From assembly GCA_024305405.1 (NCBI GenBank), contig JAKNDB010000068.1, positions 3,658,501 to 3,722,500 of the forward strand: a DNA stretch of 64,000 bases, given 5' to 3'. Source of the DNA: Dirofilaria immitis (Eukaryota > Nematoda > Chromadorea > Rhabditida > Onchocercidae). The position numbers and the translations under genes were made by a program. A model generated the notes under the pieces. It did not search any database, was not told the DNA's origin, and saw only the letters and a program-made list of their open reading frames with translations. Positions 1 to 11,864 of the stretch are shown piece after piece (position 1 is the first letter of the stretch; each line of letters opens with the position of its first letter).

Positions 1-2640
1 AGTTCGATAGCATTAGTTCGACGTAATTCACTGGAAAAACAGTTGCGAGGAAAATTCGACACAACAGGACCCATAATTCAAAGGTACGAGAAGCAGTTGC
101 TTTTAAAAAAATAAAACTTTTAAAAAGACAAAAATGATAATGGAATAAGTACCAGCCAAACTAATTTGATTTGTAACTCAAGGAATATTATTTTAATATG
201 TTTTGACTTGGAAATATCAAACGTACATATGCTATGTCAGCATTTTCATATTTAGCAATTTCTTCATAGGTTTTTTTAAAATAACTTTCAGCGAAATTTA
301 AAGTATTGAAGTCAGAATCATGACTACTATAATTTGGCATGATGAAAAATCCTGGGATTGTTCCATATCGCGATTATTGAGATAGAAAAAATTGTACAAA
401 TGTATGTTCATGTGCATGTAGAAATGAAAAATCAGTCTATAAATGGATTATGTTAAAGAAAAATTTTCCTACTAATATTGTATCGAATGCATAAACTAAG
501 AGCTGTATTGTCAATTAAAATATAATAGGATATCGTCGTCAAATCAATCGATTTATGAATACGACAGTATACTGTGCAGCTGGAATCCGTGATATTGGCG
601 TTATGAATTGATTGTTGATCCGGTATGTGATAGTTCGAAATTTGCCACTTGAAAAATATCAAATTAACAATTTTTTTATTTTTGATGGAAGAGTTTCAGG
701 CAATAATATACTGAACTTTTTTGAACTTACCAACTGTTCGTTAAATAAAAAGTCGTTATATACCTTGTGATAATCAATCACAAATTGTTGGTTCCTCTTA
801 TAATGAAATGTTTATTTCTTACTGGAATTTTTGAATATCTGCTTTTGGTATATACCACTAAATCTTCGAAATGTGGAAAAACTGAACGAAATACTCGACT
901 GGAAAAGGTTTGTTTCGTTTATTGATAGATTCTTTTTGCTTATTATTTATAATAGCATAAAAATTTCTTTGCTAACAATAAACATACATATTGATAAGGA
1001 TAATGCAGTATCTCACAATTCAGACATTCATTCTTTCATTTTTCAACTTATTCGATTTTTATAATTTCTTTATTTAATTGAATATCTTTGTTAATTACTG
1101 CTACTTGAATCGATTATGTTTGAATTGATCTTCGTGGATACACTTTTTTTTGTCCTTTCCGATAAAAAAATTTGCTGAGAAGCATTTATTAATAGCATTT
1201 TGAGCTGTAAAAAATATTCAAATTGATTGTTTCATAAACAACTGAAATTAATGGATAATGGATAAGATTAGAGGCGAAAAATGATTAGGGAATATTTTTT
1301 GCCTTGCATTATTTTTGATGAAAACTTATGAGATATCAACATTGAATGAAATCAACCAATAACTATTATCAACTTCAATTTTTTATACTACTATTAATAC
1401 GTTGCATTGTTTTTATTACATATAGCACCAAAAATTAAAGCAAAAATAGTGGAATGTGGAAGATGATGGATCATTATCAACCGGGCAAATAAAGACCTAA
1501 TTTTCACCGGCTGATAGTTTCGGATCAAGCAATCACTAAAGAACATTCTAATTTTTTAATTAAAGAGATTATAATCATTGGTAGTGAATTTTAATCTATT
1601 TCGAATTGATTACATTTTTCCCATTTCATTTTCTTATCTATATTTAGAGAAATCATGCATGATTTTATCACATTTTTTAACATTTGCAAATTTAAAATTT
1701 CAGCAAGTCATCATTGAATCTCTTCGAATTCTTGGGGTTTCATGCTTAACTAAATACTAATTATTTGAACAAAATTTTGAAAATAACTATTTTGCTTTCG
1801 AGATATAAGACGAAATATAAAGAATTAAGGAAATGATTGAAATCCCATATTTATACACTCCAATTTTAAAAGGACTGCTAATGGTAAACTTTTGTAGTTC
1901 TATTAGTAATTGAACTAAAAATTTTAAATATGAAATCGATAATCTATGAATGTAATTTGTTATCTGATTTTTAGGGAGAATCCATTTGTCTGTACATTAA
2001 ATGGGCTATGTGAATTTTTCTATGTTATATTTCTTAGTCACAGCGAGATTTCGCAATGTTTCGACAAAATTTTTTATGCTTTTGTTAATTTAAACGATTC
2101 AGTTACAATTTTAATGAGAAAAAATTTTTGAAAAATCTAAAATAATCCTCAGCAAAACTAATAGATAAAGTATTAAGCAAACATTCATCCGATAAACATT
2201 CCAGCAATTGAAATCACAACATCGATTTAGAATGTTTTGCTATTTGCAAAATTTTCAGATTTCTCATTCTGCTAATTGCTTTTCATTTGGAATGGTTGAG
2301 AAGGTTGAAAATTTTTCAATCTTAGTAAATTTTATAAAATTTTCCATTTGCTTTTTAAATGACAACTGAATTTTCACTGAAATCTTCATCAATGTCAGCG
2401 ATTTTCAATTTCAAAATGTTCGACAATGAAATCAAAACAATGCATGGCAAAAAACAGTTGAGATCATACCAGTTATGAATGACATCGTAATTAATCATTT
2501 AAATGCAATCAAAAAGCATCACTGTTGAAATTATTTATACGAAAGTATTAGCAGAAACAGATTATGATAACAAAACCATGATACAAAAGTCAATAAAACC
2601 GTCCTTTGTTTACTTCACTTAACATTTTCAATAGTTAAAT
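1..2640. other. AT-rich stretch without a supported gene
   Basis: I see only short open frames with low-complexity composition and no chain of frames joined by plausible splice sites. No tandem repeat or RNA gene stands out. Part of it may be upstream or downstream sequence of genes outside the window. Confidence 0.5.
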
Positions 2641-2655
2641 TATTGCAATGTCTCT

Positions 2656-2916
2656 AAATGCCATTTTTGTATTTTTTTATATGTGTTTATTTTTTTGAAA
2701 GGTTATTTGCGATATATTTGGTGGCTATTTTTCGTTTTTATTTTTCTGAATTCCTATCGTTCATTACATATCTCAAGGGAATTATCTCATCTAAGAAATC
2801 CCAATAATATCGATCTGATATTGACAGCTAATTCAAAAGAAATTCAGGCACTACATAGTTCAATTTATAAAAGTAGGGCAAATGAAATAAGTAATAAACT
2901 TGACAACGGCGTGTAA
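2656..2916 (+). other. Candidate small membrane protein frame, antisense to the 3' end of the GPI-anchored gene
   Basis: From 2683 the plus strand is open to a stop at 2914-2916, but it lacks an in-frame ATG. An ATG at about 2649 reads MSLNAIFVFF and stops in a T7 run. One extra T there would join it to the downstream frame. The resulting protein would have a membrane segment (YIWWLFFVFIFL) and a polar tail (SRELSHLRNPNNIDLI). It overlaps the last 52 bases of the opposite-strand gene. It may be chance, because AT-rich DNA yields hydrophobic frames easily. No homology is recognised. Confidence 0.2.
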
Positions 2917-4128
2917 CGTAAAATAATGGAACCCGACATAGTAATATTAGCAGTCCAACAGCAAAATTTGGAATTGGCATTGATCAATTGTTCGTGTCGT
3001 AATCTGTCCCAGGAAGGCTCAAAACGTAAAGCAAAAAATGGAGCCAACTGATTATTTAACTTTTCGGTATTGCTCATCGTCCATAATCGGATGAACTGTT
3101 GCGCTGCTGTAGATAGAGTAGCATAAGTTCGACAGCCGCTGTAAGCGTTCATTCCAATTAAGCTACAGACCGGCTCCTGAGAATATAATATATACTTATT
3201 TCCACAACAAAAATTAATTACAGTAATTCAGGAAGAAGGAAAAAATGAATTGAAAGAATTTTTTCGGTCTATTTGAGAAGTTATACATTTAGCGAAATGA
3301 TTTATAGCGATTACTAGCTGGGAACTGTAGACGATCTTCTTATGTTTGTAAATTTTAAAAACTAAATAGATTTTTTCGATATGAGAGATTTCTTTGTGTT
3401 ACAACGAAAAGCAAAAGATGTGTGTTCTGATCTCTCTGACGACAACGATTAGAAGTAATAAATTATTTGATCATTGAACATCGGGAAACAATTCTCTCCA
3501 ACATTATCGTAAGAAAATTTGAGTGAAAAATAAACCTGCTATTATTACATGTATTTACGATAGAATGCGTAATAATGAATGATACTTTGATTTAATTTGA
3601 AAGAAATAAAGATTCTAAGAAAATATAGAAACATTTGAGAATCACATTATGTAGATAAGCTTAAATGATATTTTATTATATTATAGAGCAAAAAAATATA
3701 TCATTAATCGATAATTAAAAATTGTAAATTAAAACAAAATGGTAAGTGATTGAATTCTTCAAAAAGTTTATAACTATCAGAAGAGCAAATAAGAAGGTAG
3801 ACTCAAACCTGTCTCCTGAAATTTCTGAAGTATTGCATGGGAAAAACTATATTGCTACACTTTATTTACTCTTATATTTATTTGTTTTTATTAAACATAA
3901 ACAATTGTTTATTTGTAGCGATAAATCTCACCTGTATACAATGACAACTTTTTACAGTTCTATCGATTTTTAATTTGCTGTCCCAAAATCGAACATATCG
4001 TCCTTCACAAGTGCCATGGCATGAATATGGATTACAATCACCAGGAATATCAGTCTGACACTGTTCGGCATCTAATGATTGTGGCTGTGATTGCACTCTG
4101 GAATTGCTGAATTCCGATTCAGCAGAAG
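2865..4128 (-). CDS. Cysteine-rich, probably GPI-anchored secreted protein (3' two exons, 5' end not found)
   Basis: Two exons join in frame on the minus strand. Exon A is 4128..3932, with a TTCCTTACAG acceptor and a CATACAG-type end before GTGAGA. Exon B is 3176..2865, with acceptor ATTCTCAG and ending in a stop. Together they give about 170 residues. Exon A carries an EQCQTDIPGDCNPYSCHGTC cysteine cluster followed by SCHC. Exon B adds CSLIG, SGC, two adjacent cysteines (FCCW), an N-glycosylation site (NIT) and a final hydrophobic stretch (PLSSLLLISFALLL) right at the stop, which is the normal layout of a GPI-attachment signal. A signal peptide should lie upstream. The same frame runs on before exon A into hydrophobic sequence, but I find no ATG, so the first exon is missing from this model. 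I do not recognise the family. The 3' end overlaps an opposing open frame at 2683-2916. Confidence 0.6.
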
Positions 4129-4349
4129 CTGTAAGGAAGAGATTGAAAAGATCCAGCCATAGTACTATTAGGGAAGTATAGGTGGTCGAGAAATAGAACG
4201 GCTGGAAAAGTTGGTGTAGCAATGGTAGAACAGCCGTGCAGCTGCTAACTTCAGCATTGCAAATGGCCCAAAGCCGAAAGCTTATAATTCTTACGGCACT
4301 CAATAAAAATAAAGAAATAATACTTCTAAATATCGAACTCACTAATGGT

Positions 4350-5700
4350 ATCTTAGCAGTATTACAAGTAAACTACATATATCATTTTTCCAACTTGGTA
4401 TCAAATTACTATGAAATATTGTATAATATTTAAATGTGAACTATTACATTTTTCATTATGAAACATAAGTATATTGCTCATAGCGTGAAAGATTGTAAGT
4501 TTATCAAAATTTTTATTATTATAGTAATCTAACATATAAAATAAGTCTTTTAGATCTCGATTCATTTTAAGATAAGGATGATTGTTTAACACTAGCTGGG
4601 AAAATCAGTCATGACTGGCCGAAAGATTAGTCATTTTTCAATTAGATACACTACGATATATACATTTTACCAAATATAAAATTCAGAAATGTCCTCTGAT
4701 TGAAAAGAAGTGTTAAAGTATTCGAAACACTTTTATTGCTATTATAATAGAAAATGAATATAATTTGAACAGTTCACAAATGAAAATCTTTTGTTTTTAA
4801 TTACTAAAGTTTCTTCTTGAATATCCGATTTTTATTGGCTTATTTATATTATTTGAAGAATATTAATTGATTCATTTATTTATTAATGAGAAAATTATTT
4901 CCATTGAAAAAATTTTTCTGTGGTTTATAAATTTCTAAAAATTAACTAATAAAAATATGTCTAATAAATGATAAAAACTATTGTAGAGAAATTTTTGTTG
5001 AAACATCAAATAATGAATAGCATGTAAATGTTTAAATCAAAATTAGAATATAACTGTTGCAAGAAAGCGAACAAATAATTTCGTTAAAGTTACAAGAAAA
5101 ATATGCTAACTAAAAAAATACTTAAACTTCAAAATCGAAATCAGCCTAAGATGATCATATATCGCATGCTTAATCTAAACTTATTTGACAGCTATACAAC
5201 TATTCTTTACCCCATAACCATGATCGCTTCTGATACGAGTCACATTTATTGATAGAATTAGCAGCGATTTTGACAATACAATCAACTGTTATTGAAAACA
5301 CAAGCTAAAAAGATTTTAAAAGGTTAAGATGATTTGATTTTGAATCAATTTTGAGAAAATTTAGGATTTGTTTGAAGCGATTATCTAAGTAAAAAAATAA
5401 GCAATGTAAATTTTAACACTTTAATTCCCATCATTATCTTTCATTTATTTTTTAAATTCATTCATGCTCTTCTAAATTCTCCTTAACACCAAATTTATGA
5501 ACTTGTGGCATTCACAATATTTGCAACGATCTATGATTATCATGAAAGACTTATCTTGTGTTGTTGAAAAATTGGAAACTCGGATAGAGATTTGTTGTAT
5601 AGCGAAGTTTTATTATAACAATTTTATTCATCGTCGTAACTACGCTACATGAGCATTAATAATGTAATCGATAGTTTGAATTTCTTATGATTGCAGGAAG
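4350..5700. other. AT-rich stretch without a supported gene
   Basis: This region should contain the upstream exon or exons, including the signal peptide, of the cysteine-rich minus-strand gene, but none could be identified with confidence. No repeat is obvious until about 5736. Confidence 0.4.
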
Positions 5701-5735
5701 CTATCTAAGGCTTATTCTTTGAATTTAGGAAAGCA

Positions 5736-6255
5736 CGTTGAGAGATGGATGAAAAGCTAGAAATGTTTGAAAATATCAAGATTTGAAATTTCTCATGAAT
5801 TTCTCATCATTATTTATAAATAATAAGTTTGTTACCAAAATCATGCAAATTTTGTAATAGTTGATTGCATCAGTTTATGCCGAATATTCAACCAACCAGT
5901 TTGAAAAAAAAAGCACTTAGAAGGATTAATAATAAACATACCGATTAAATTTGTGGAATGGATCTTAAATGAACGAAATTACGACATTATTTCAGACAGT
6001 TAGGAAAGAATCAAAAATCAAGTAAATCAGTTTGGTTGGATCAAACAAAATCTAGATTCTAAAATTTCCAGTGAAGCAGATCAAAAGCACTACAATCGAC
6101 ATATCCAATTTTAAATAATGGCAAGTAAAAATATTGCAGAAAGGTTAATGTGATTGGTAGTACATGGGAAGATGCTCGATCTCATAACCAGTCCTTATCA
6201 GTTCACTTGAAAATCGTTGATCCTATGATCCAGCGAGTGAAATCATAATTCGTAG
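5736..6255. repeat. Older, diverged copy of an arm segment of the inverted repeat
   Basis: This stretch aligns by eye in the same orientation with about 14125-14720 in the right arm, and in opposite orientation with about 7615-8215 in the left arm. Shared landmarks are the ATGCAAATTTTGTAATAGTT block, the AACCAGTTTGAAAAAAAAA block, the AAATCAGTTTGGTTGGATCAA block and the final CCAGCGAGTGAAATCA. It has many substitutions and indels, whereas the two arms are nearly identical to each other. It is therefore an older copy of the same repeat family. Confidence 0.75.
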
Positions 6256-6575
6256 TTTTAGGTGTAGTTTTTAGATTATAATCATATTAAACTATTATCA
6301 CAAGCTGCCATTTGCTGAACAAAGTGTCTAGAGCTTGTTCGACTTTATTTGTTCTGATAACACGCAAACAATGGTATTGCATTACTCAGCAAAATTCCCA
6401 ACTGGCAACACTGATTATTCCGAATACCCTACATGGAGTTTCATTCGTGGATTGACTGATTTATTAATGAATCATTCGCTTATATACTTTTGCAGTTAGT
6501 GAAATGGAAGCATCACATACTGTAATTGAATTTAAGGAAAATTGATGCATACTCCTTCATAAAAAACCTATGACA

Positions 6576-7480
6576 TTATATAAATTTATGATTTTCGATA
6601 AGGCTATAATAAAGTTTCCATTACTTCATAAAACATTCACAATATTCAAGATTATCAATCTTTTCAAGTTCGCTTTTTTATGAATCGTTTTTTTATCGCT
6701 TTATTTAGACGAGAAAAATGTTTAGTATTTTAATATGAAATAAATGCTTTTATTTTTCATTTATAATTATTTCTGGCAAATGAATAAATATTTTATCTCG
6801 AATCGGTCTTAATGAAATTGGATTTTTACATTTGAAATATTTTCAATATTTCACTGTCAACAAATATCTTTCTAACGATAATAACTTAACCAGTTGATTT
6901 TACTTTCGAAAAAAAAAAAGAATTAAATAATAAGTATTGAATTTTGTTGCCAGTTAAATTGATGTTGCAGAGGACTTTTATTTGCATAAATTTACATAAA
7001 TCCTAAAAGCTTCGACAAGGCCATGAAAAATTTTCTATTACTTCACAAAACATTTACAATATTCAAGATTATCAGCATTTTCAAACTCATTATATTTTTA
7101 CTTCGGAAATAATATTTGGAATAAATTAAAATTTTTATCTTGTATCGATCTCAACAAGTTAGATTCTCAAATTTGAAATATTTGACTTTCCATTTGAAAT
7201 ATTTGACTGATTTTCAATGTTTCGCTATTAACAAATAACATTTTGATGATGAATAATAATCCATTCGATTGATTTCATTCTATATTTCAAAAGGAAATGA
7301 TTAAATTACAACGCTGAATTCTGTTATTAGTTGCATGACAGTCATGAATTTTATTTGTATAAATTTATATAAACCTATGGCTTTCGATGATGACATGAAA
7401 AAATTTCCATCACTTCACAAAACATTTACAATACTCATGATTATCAAAATTTTTAAATTCACTTTTTTTCTATGAATCGA
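6576..7480. repeat. Three tandem diverged units of about 0.4 kb
   Basis: A recurring order of landmarks appears three times: a TTTCGA or TTCGA block, TTACTTCAYAAAACATT and its variants, then AATATTCAAGATTATCA followed by an A/T-rich tract. The copies start near 6576, 6999 and 7370. The next landmarks, a TTCAATRTTTC block and an AACAAATA block, also recur. The left arm of the large inverted repeat begins inside the first unit, near 6643. The mirror copy lies at about 14850-15694. Confidence 0.7.
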
Positions 7481-9282
7481 TTTTAATTGCCATATTTAGA
7501 CAAAAAGAAAAAAAACTTGCATAATTAAGCAAAATGATTAAAAATACTGTAATTCATCTGATCATAAATTACGTATTATGAGAAACATTTAAGCAAATGA
7601 CAATTTGAAATCTGATTTCACTCGCTGGATATCTCCATAATATCAGCACCTTCCAAATGAACTGATAAGTACTGGTTATGAGATCGAACATCTTCCCATG
7701 TGCTATCAATCACATTAACCTTTCCGGAATATTTCTTTTCTATAATTCTTTAAAGTATTTTACTTCTGCGACAGTTCTTTTTTCTTTCATTTATTAGAAC
7801 AAACATAACTCAATTTTTGAATAAGAATTTTTAACGAATTATATAAAACTTATAGCTTTCGTTCTCCAACTATTTTGTTGTGTAATGGCCCAAATAAATT
7901 GACAATACTAATAAAACGTCAATTAAGAAGATTGATCCAACCAAACTGATTTATGTGATTTTTGATTCTTTCCTAGTTGTCCAAAATAATATTGTGATTT
8001 CGTTCGTTTGTGATTCATTTTACAATTTTATCGGTCTATTTAGCTACTATCTTTTTTTTCAAACTGGTCGGTTGAATATTTGACATTTAACTATTACAAA
8101 ATTTGCATAATTTCAGTAACAAATTTATTAGTCATAGATGACACTTTTTCCATGTGAAATTTCAAATATCGATATTATCAAACATTTTCATTTTTCATCC
8201 ATCCTTAAAAATAAGTTTATATTAAGCAAAAAATTTGCGAATCCGAGCAAAAACGTTCACGAAATATATAAATATATATCGAGCACAAAATATTTATTAA
8301 TACGATTTTCGTCCCTCCGCTAATATGACCTCAGGTAGTATGCATGAAATAATATAAATTAGGAAAATAATATTAATTATTTCAAACAATACAGTAACAG
8401 TAACAATTCAAATAAATTCATTTGATAAAACAATTAAACAGTGGTGTTAAACATTGGCCGAATAATATCCCTCTTACATTATTACACGTGGATTACTAAT
8501 TCTATTATACGTTGATTAAACTCCTACCTGAACGAGCATTTATATGTGCAGTTATTGGCGATTCATACAATTGAGACTGACAGAAATTATCTTACATCAA
8601 ATTCTCTGTTATAAGTTTTAATCAATTAGTTTTACTTTGTTTATTTCATAGCGAATACTATGTTATAACGTATAAATAAACGTTTCTTGAAAAGAAAGTT
8701 ATTTTCTTATGACTTTGTAAAGACCTTATAACCTTCTTCCTACTACAATATTATTTTTCTTTAGTTATACAAGTTGTACTTATTTTCCTATACAATATCT
8801 GAAGCCGATCTCCAGTAGAAATGATTTGTTGCAATTACGATATAATTGAAGAATGCCACATTTTGCTAATATTGATTGGAAGATCTTAATTTTTCCATGC
8901 TAATTTATCTAGAAAAACATTTGTTAAAAAATATTTCTTCTCATAATCTGAAGCCTTTGTAGGACGGACAATCAGATAATATCATTTCTCTCATGTAATT
9001 GTGTCGAATATATATTAACAGATATTCACTAAATACAGTTTAAAAAGGATGTGAAATTTTTGTGGAATAATTGACAGAAACAGAGAGTAAAGCAAAACAA
9101 AATAACAACAGGAGATTATGAACTAATTCATATTATATTATGGTTGTTATTATTTCAATTTATGCGTTTTCCTTATCATTTCAAGTCTACTATTAAATTT
9201 AGCTTAGATTTTAATTTTGATTAATGATAAAGCATGCAATATAATCAAATACTTTTCTAGAATGCTTCAAATTCCAAATTCA
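6643..9282. repeat. Left arm of a large, nearly identical inverted repeat
   Basis: The sequence from TATTCAAGATTATCAATC (6643) to about 9010 reappears reverse-complemented at 13333-15694. The next part, about 9013-9282, reappears reverse-complemented at 11598-11864. Where I compared the arms base by base they are almost identical. Differences are a few substitutions near 7640-7680, homopolymer length changes and an indel near 8345. Relative to the right arm, the left arm lacks one internal block at 9010/9013. No coding sequence is supported inside this arm. Confidence 0.92.
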
Positions 9283-11597
9283 ATAAATAATAATGTAAAT
9301 TTAAATATAATGCAGTGGTGAGTTTGAAGAAGCGAGTACTGCAAAGATTATAAAAGTTACTTAAAACCTTGATAAAATATTAATTTGATTTATTATTATA
9401 CACCGTTTTAGAAATGGATAAGATTATTGAACATAAGCCTGAGCCTAAGCATGCATTATACTCAGCAGTTTCTAGCTCTTCAAATAACAGGCATTATACT
9501 GAGAAGTTTCTGGCACCTCAAGCAACAAGTTTCACTGTTTTGAATGCCTTACGATATATAGGAATTCACTAAAATTATAATATATTCTATGTTACTTATA
9601 TCATGCTCGTCTTAGGTTGATGGAATTTTTTGACTGGTGATACTGGACTATCTATCATTTTGGGATTTTCTGCTACTATGAATCATTTTTGCATTTGTAT
9701 TTTTTAAAAAACTAGATAATTTGATTTTCTTTTCAAAGAATCAAAGAACTTTATACTTTTGTTTTCTATGTGTATATTGCTCTTCTATAAAAAAATTCAT
9801 TAATCCAAATTCATTTATAAGAAACGCTTCTAAAAACTAATTAAAATTCTTTTTATATCAGAATATGAGAAAATTATTTTAGCAGAAGTTGTGCCGCATA
9901 TTTAGGAGTAATAAATCAGCTTATAAACAAAAAATTTATGCTCAACGACTTCAAGATTCTGTAAATTTACAAGTAATCAATTTACAAATAGACAATGTTT
10001 TAATAAAATTCGATATGGAAAGAAGTAATGTGTGTTGATTTTAGAGAAACTTTACAGTTGTCCGCAATGTAAGAGAAATTTTGCTCGAAAAAGTATTTAA
10101 TAAGGACTGTGGTAGTGAATAAAAAGGAAATTTTCTTTTGTAAAGATGGCGGTGATAAGTTTAAGCTTATGCAACATTGTGCAGTTAAAGATCTAGAAAT
10201 ATGTAAAAAGCTTTTGGTGTTGATAGTGCAGACTGTGTAAACAGTGTTTTAGGGAATACTATGGTAAAAATTATTTACACGTATTTAAGTATGCGATTTC
10301 GTTGCGGTGAGAAGCCGTATAGTTGTTTGGAATGTAGAAGAAGTTTCCTTTACTAAAAGAGACGGTTAAGACAAACGTCAAATTAACAATCATCAATGAT
10401 TAATGGATAATCGATGAATGATAGTTGGTGCTATTCGTATAACATTAAAATCGTGGGTTGAAAAGAAATTGAACAATGGGATACACTAATTAAAGAATAG
10501 TTGACAAATGTAGTAAATTTGCCAAGATTTGCGATAAAATCATCACACAAATAGAAATCCATTTATTTGCGGATGCTTCAAAACACTGTATATTGTGCAG
10601 CTAGCTCTGTATGCATCAATCAAGGAAATTAAGTTATAAATTCAAATTTGTTTTTGGTTTACATCAAATCTTGAAATACTCCAATTAAAGATGGATTTAT
10701 ATCCAGACTTGGATTAATATCCATACTAATCAGGATAAGAGTAGTCCAGTTCGTTTAAAAATGATTAGAAATGGACGAAAACCGTGTTACACTATGATCA
10801 GATTCTAAATATTGATTTCTATTGGATTATACAAAATTACTTCCATGATTTGTATAAAACCGAATCAAATAAATATGGAAAGTAAATTTTGTATTTCTTC
10901 ATATACTAAATGAATAAAATTCAATATGGCTACTAAAGGTTTCGCATCAAGTAAACTACGAAATTATAAGCAATATGGTGGGATGTATCTCAAAGGCTTG
11001 AAAAAATCGGATTAGCCATAATGTAAATTTAAATATGGCTCTAATGATGGATTTGAGCAAGCGATTACTGCAAAGCTTATAAAAGTGACTCAAAACTTCG
11101 ATAAAAAATTAATTCGATTCATTATCATTTACCGTTTTAGTAAATGGATATGATTATTAAGTCTAAGCCTAAGTTTGAGCTTTCACACTTTCCTATAAGT
11201 ATAAAAAAATTAGGTCTAATGTCATAGGTGGGAAAAATGAAAACAATAGATTAAAAATGATGAATAATCACAAGATCAGTTAATTTTACAAAAAAATTTC
11301 ACTCGAAATTTGTTTCAAAACCAATCCTTGTTGTATTACCAGAAATTAACAAGAAATTAGTTAAGCAATAGTTAACTAACTTTATTATTCATCAAGTATA
11401 TCTTCGTAAAAATCGTTTAATAATTCCGATTAAATTTATTTCATGTATAGCAATTGCAAACCAAAAAGTGATAGAAGAAATATGAAAGTAATCATCAATG
11501 TCATTCCCATTTTACCATACTTAATAACATTCTATCAATATCAAATCGTTCCAAAAACGTAATATTCTTGTCAAGATTTTGCAGAAATTATTTGTTA
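9283..11597. repeat. Loop of the inverted repeat, with internal direct repeats
   Basis: This is the unpaired centre between the two arms. It contains a diverged direct repeat: about 9285-9450 resembles about 11020-11187 (landmarks ATGTAAATTTAAATAT, TACTGCAAAG, ACCGTTTTAG and AAATGGATA.GATTATT). It also holds a two-copy tandem of about 39 bp at 9451-9528 (GCATTATACT plus CAGCAGTTTCT or GAGAAGTTTCT). Decayed zinc-finger pieces lie at 10045-10360. Confidence 0.7.
10045..10360 (+). pseudogene. Remnants of a C2H2 zinc-finger gene
   Basis: Short plus-strand frames show recognisable finger pieces. Near 10050-10090 there is LYSCPQCKRNFARKS, a CX2C half-finger followed by a stop. Near 10300-10355 there is GEKPYSCLECRRSF, a classic linker plus CX2C half-finger followed by a stop. 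Between them the frames are interrupted, and complete HX3-5H halves are missing. The family is the same as the intact finger gene at 12300-13077 but the orientation is opposite. The gene is dead in this form. Unlike the frame breaks elsewhere, the damage is not limited to single homopolymer bases. Confidence 0.6.
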
Positions 11598-11864
11598 AAT
11601 TTGGAATTTGAAGCATTCTAGAAAAGTATTTGATTATATTGCATGCTTTATCATTAATCAAAATTAAAATCTAAGCTAAATTTAATAGTAGACTTGGAAT
11701 GATAAGGAAAACGCATAAATTGAAATAATAACAACCATAATAAATATGAATTAGTTCATAATCTCCTGTTGTTATTTTGTTTTGCTTTACTCTCTGTTTC
11801 TGTCAATTATTCCACAAAAATTTCACATCCTTTTTAAACTGTATTTAGTGAATATCTGTTAATA
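11598..11864. repeat. Right arm of the inverted repeat, inner part
   Basis: This is the reverse complement of about 9013-9282. It starts at the TTTGGAATTTGAAGCATTCT landmark and ends at GTGAATATCTGTTAAT. One small difference is visible near 11745 against 9135 (order of a short TAT/ATA run). It is separated from the outer part of the right arm by the zinc-finger block. Confidence 0.9.
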
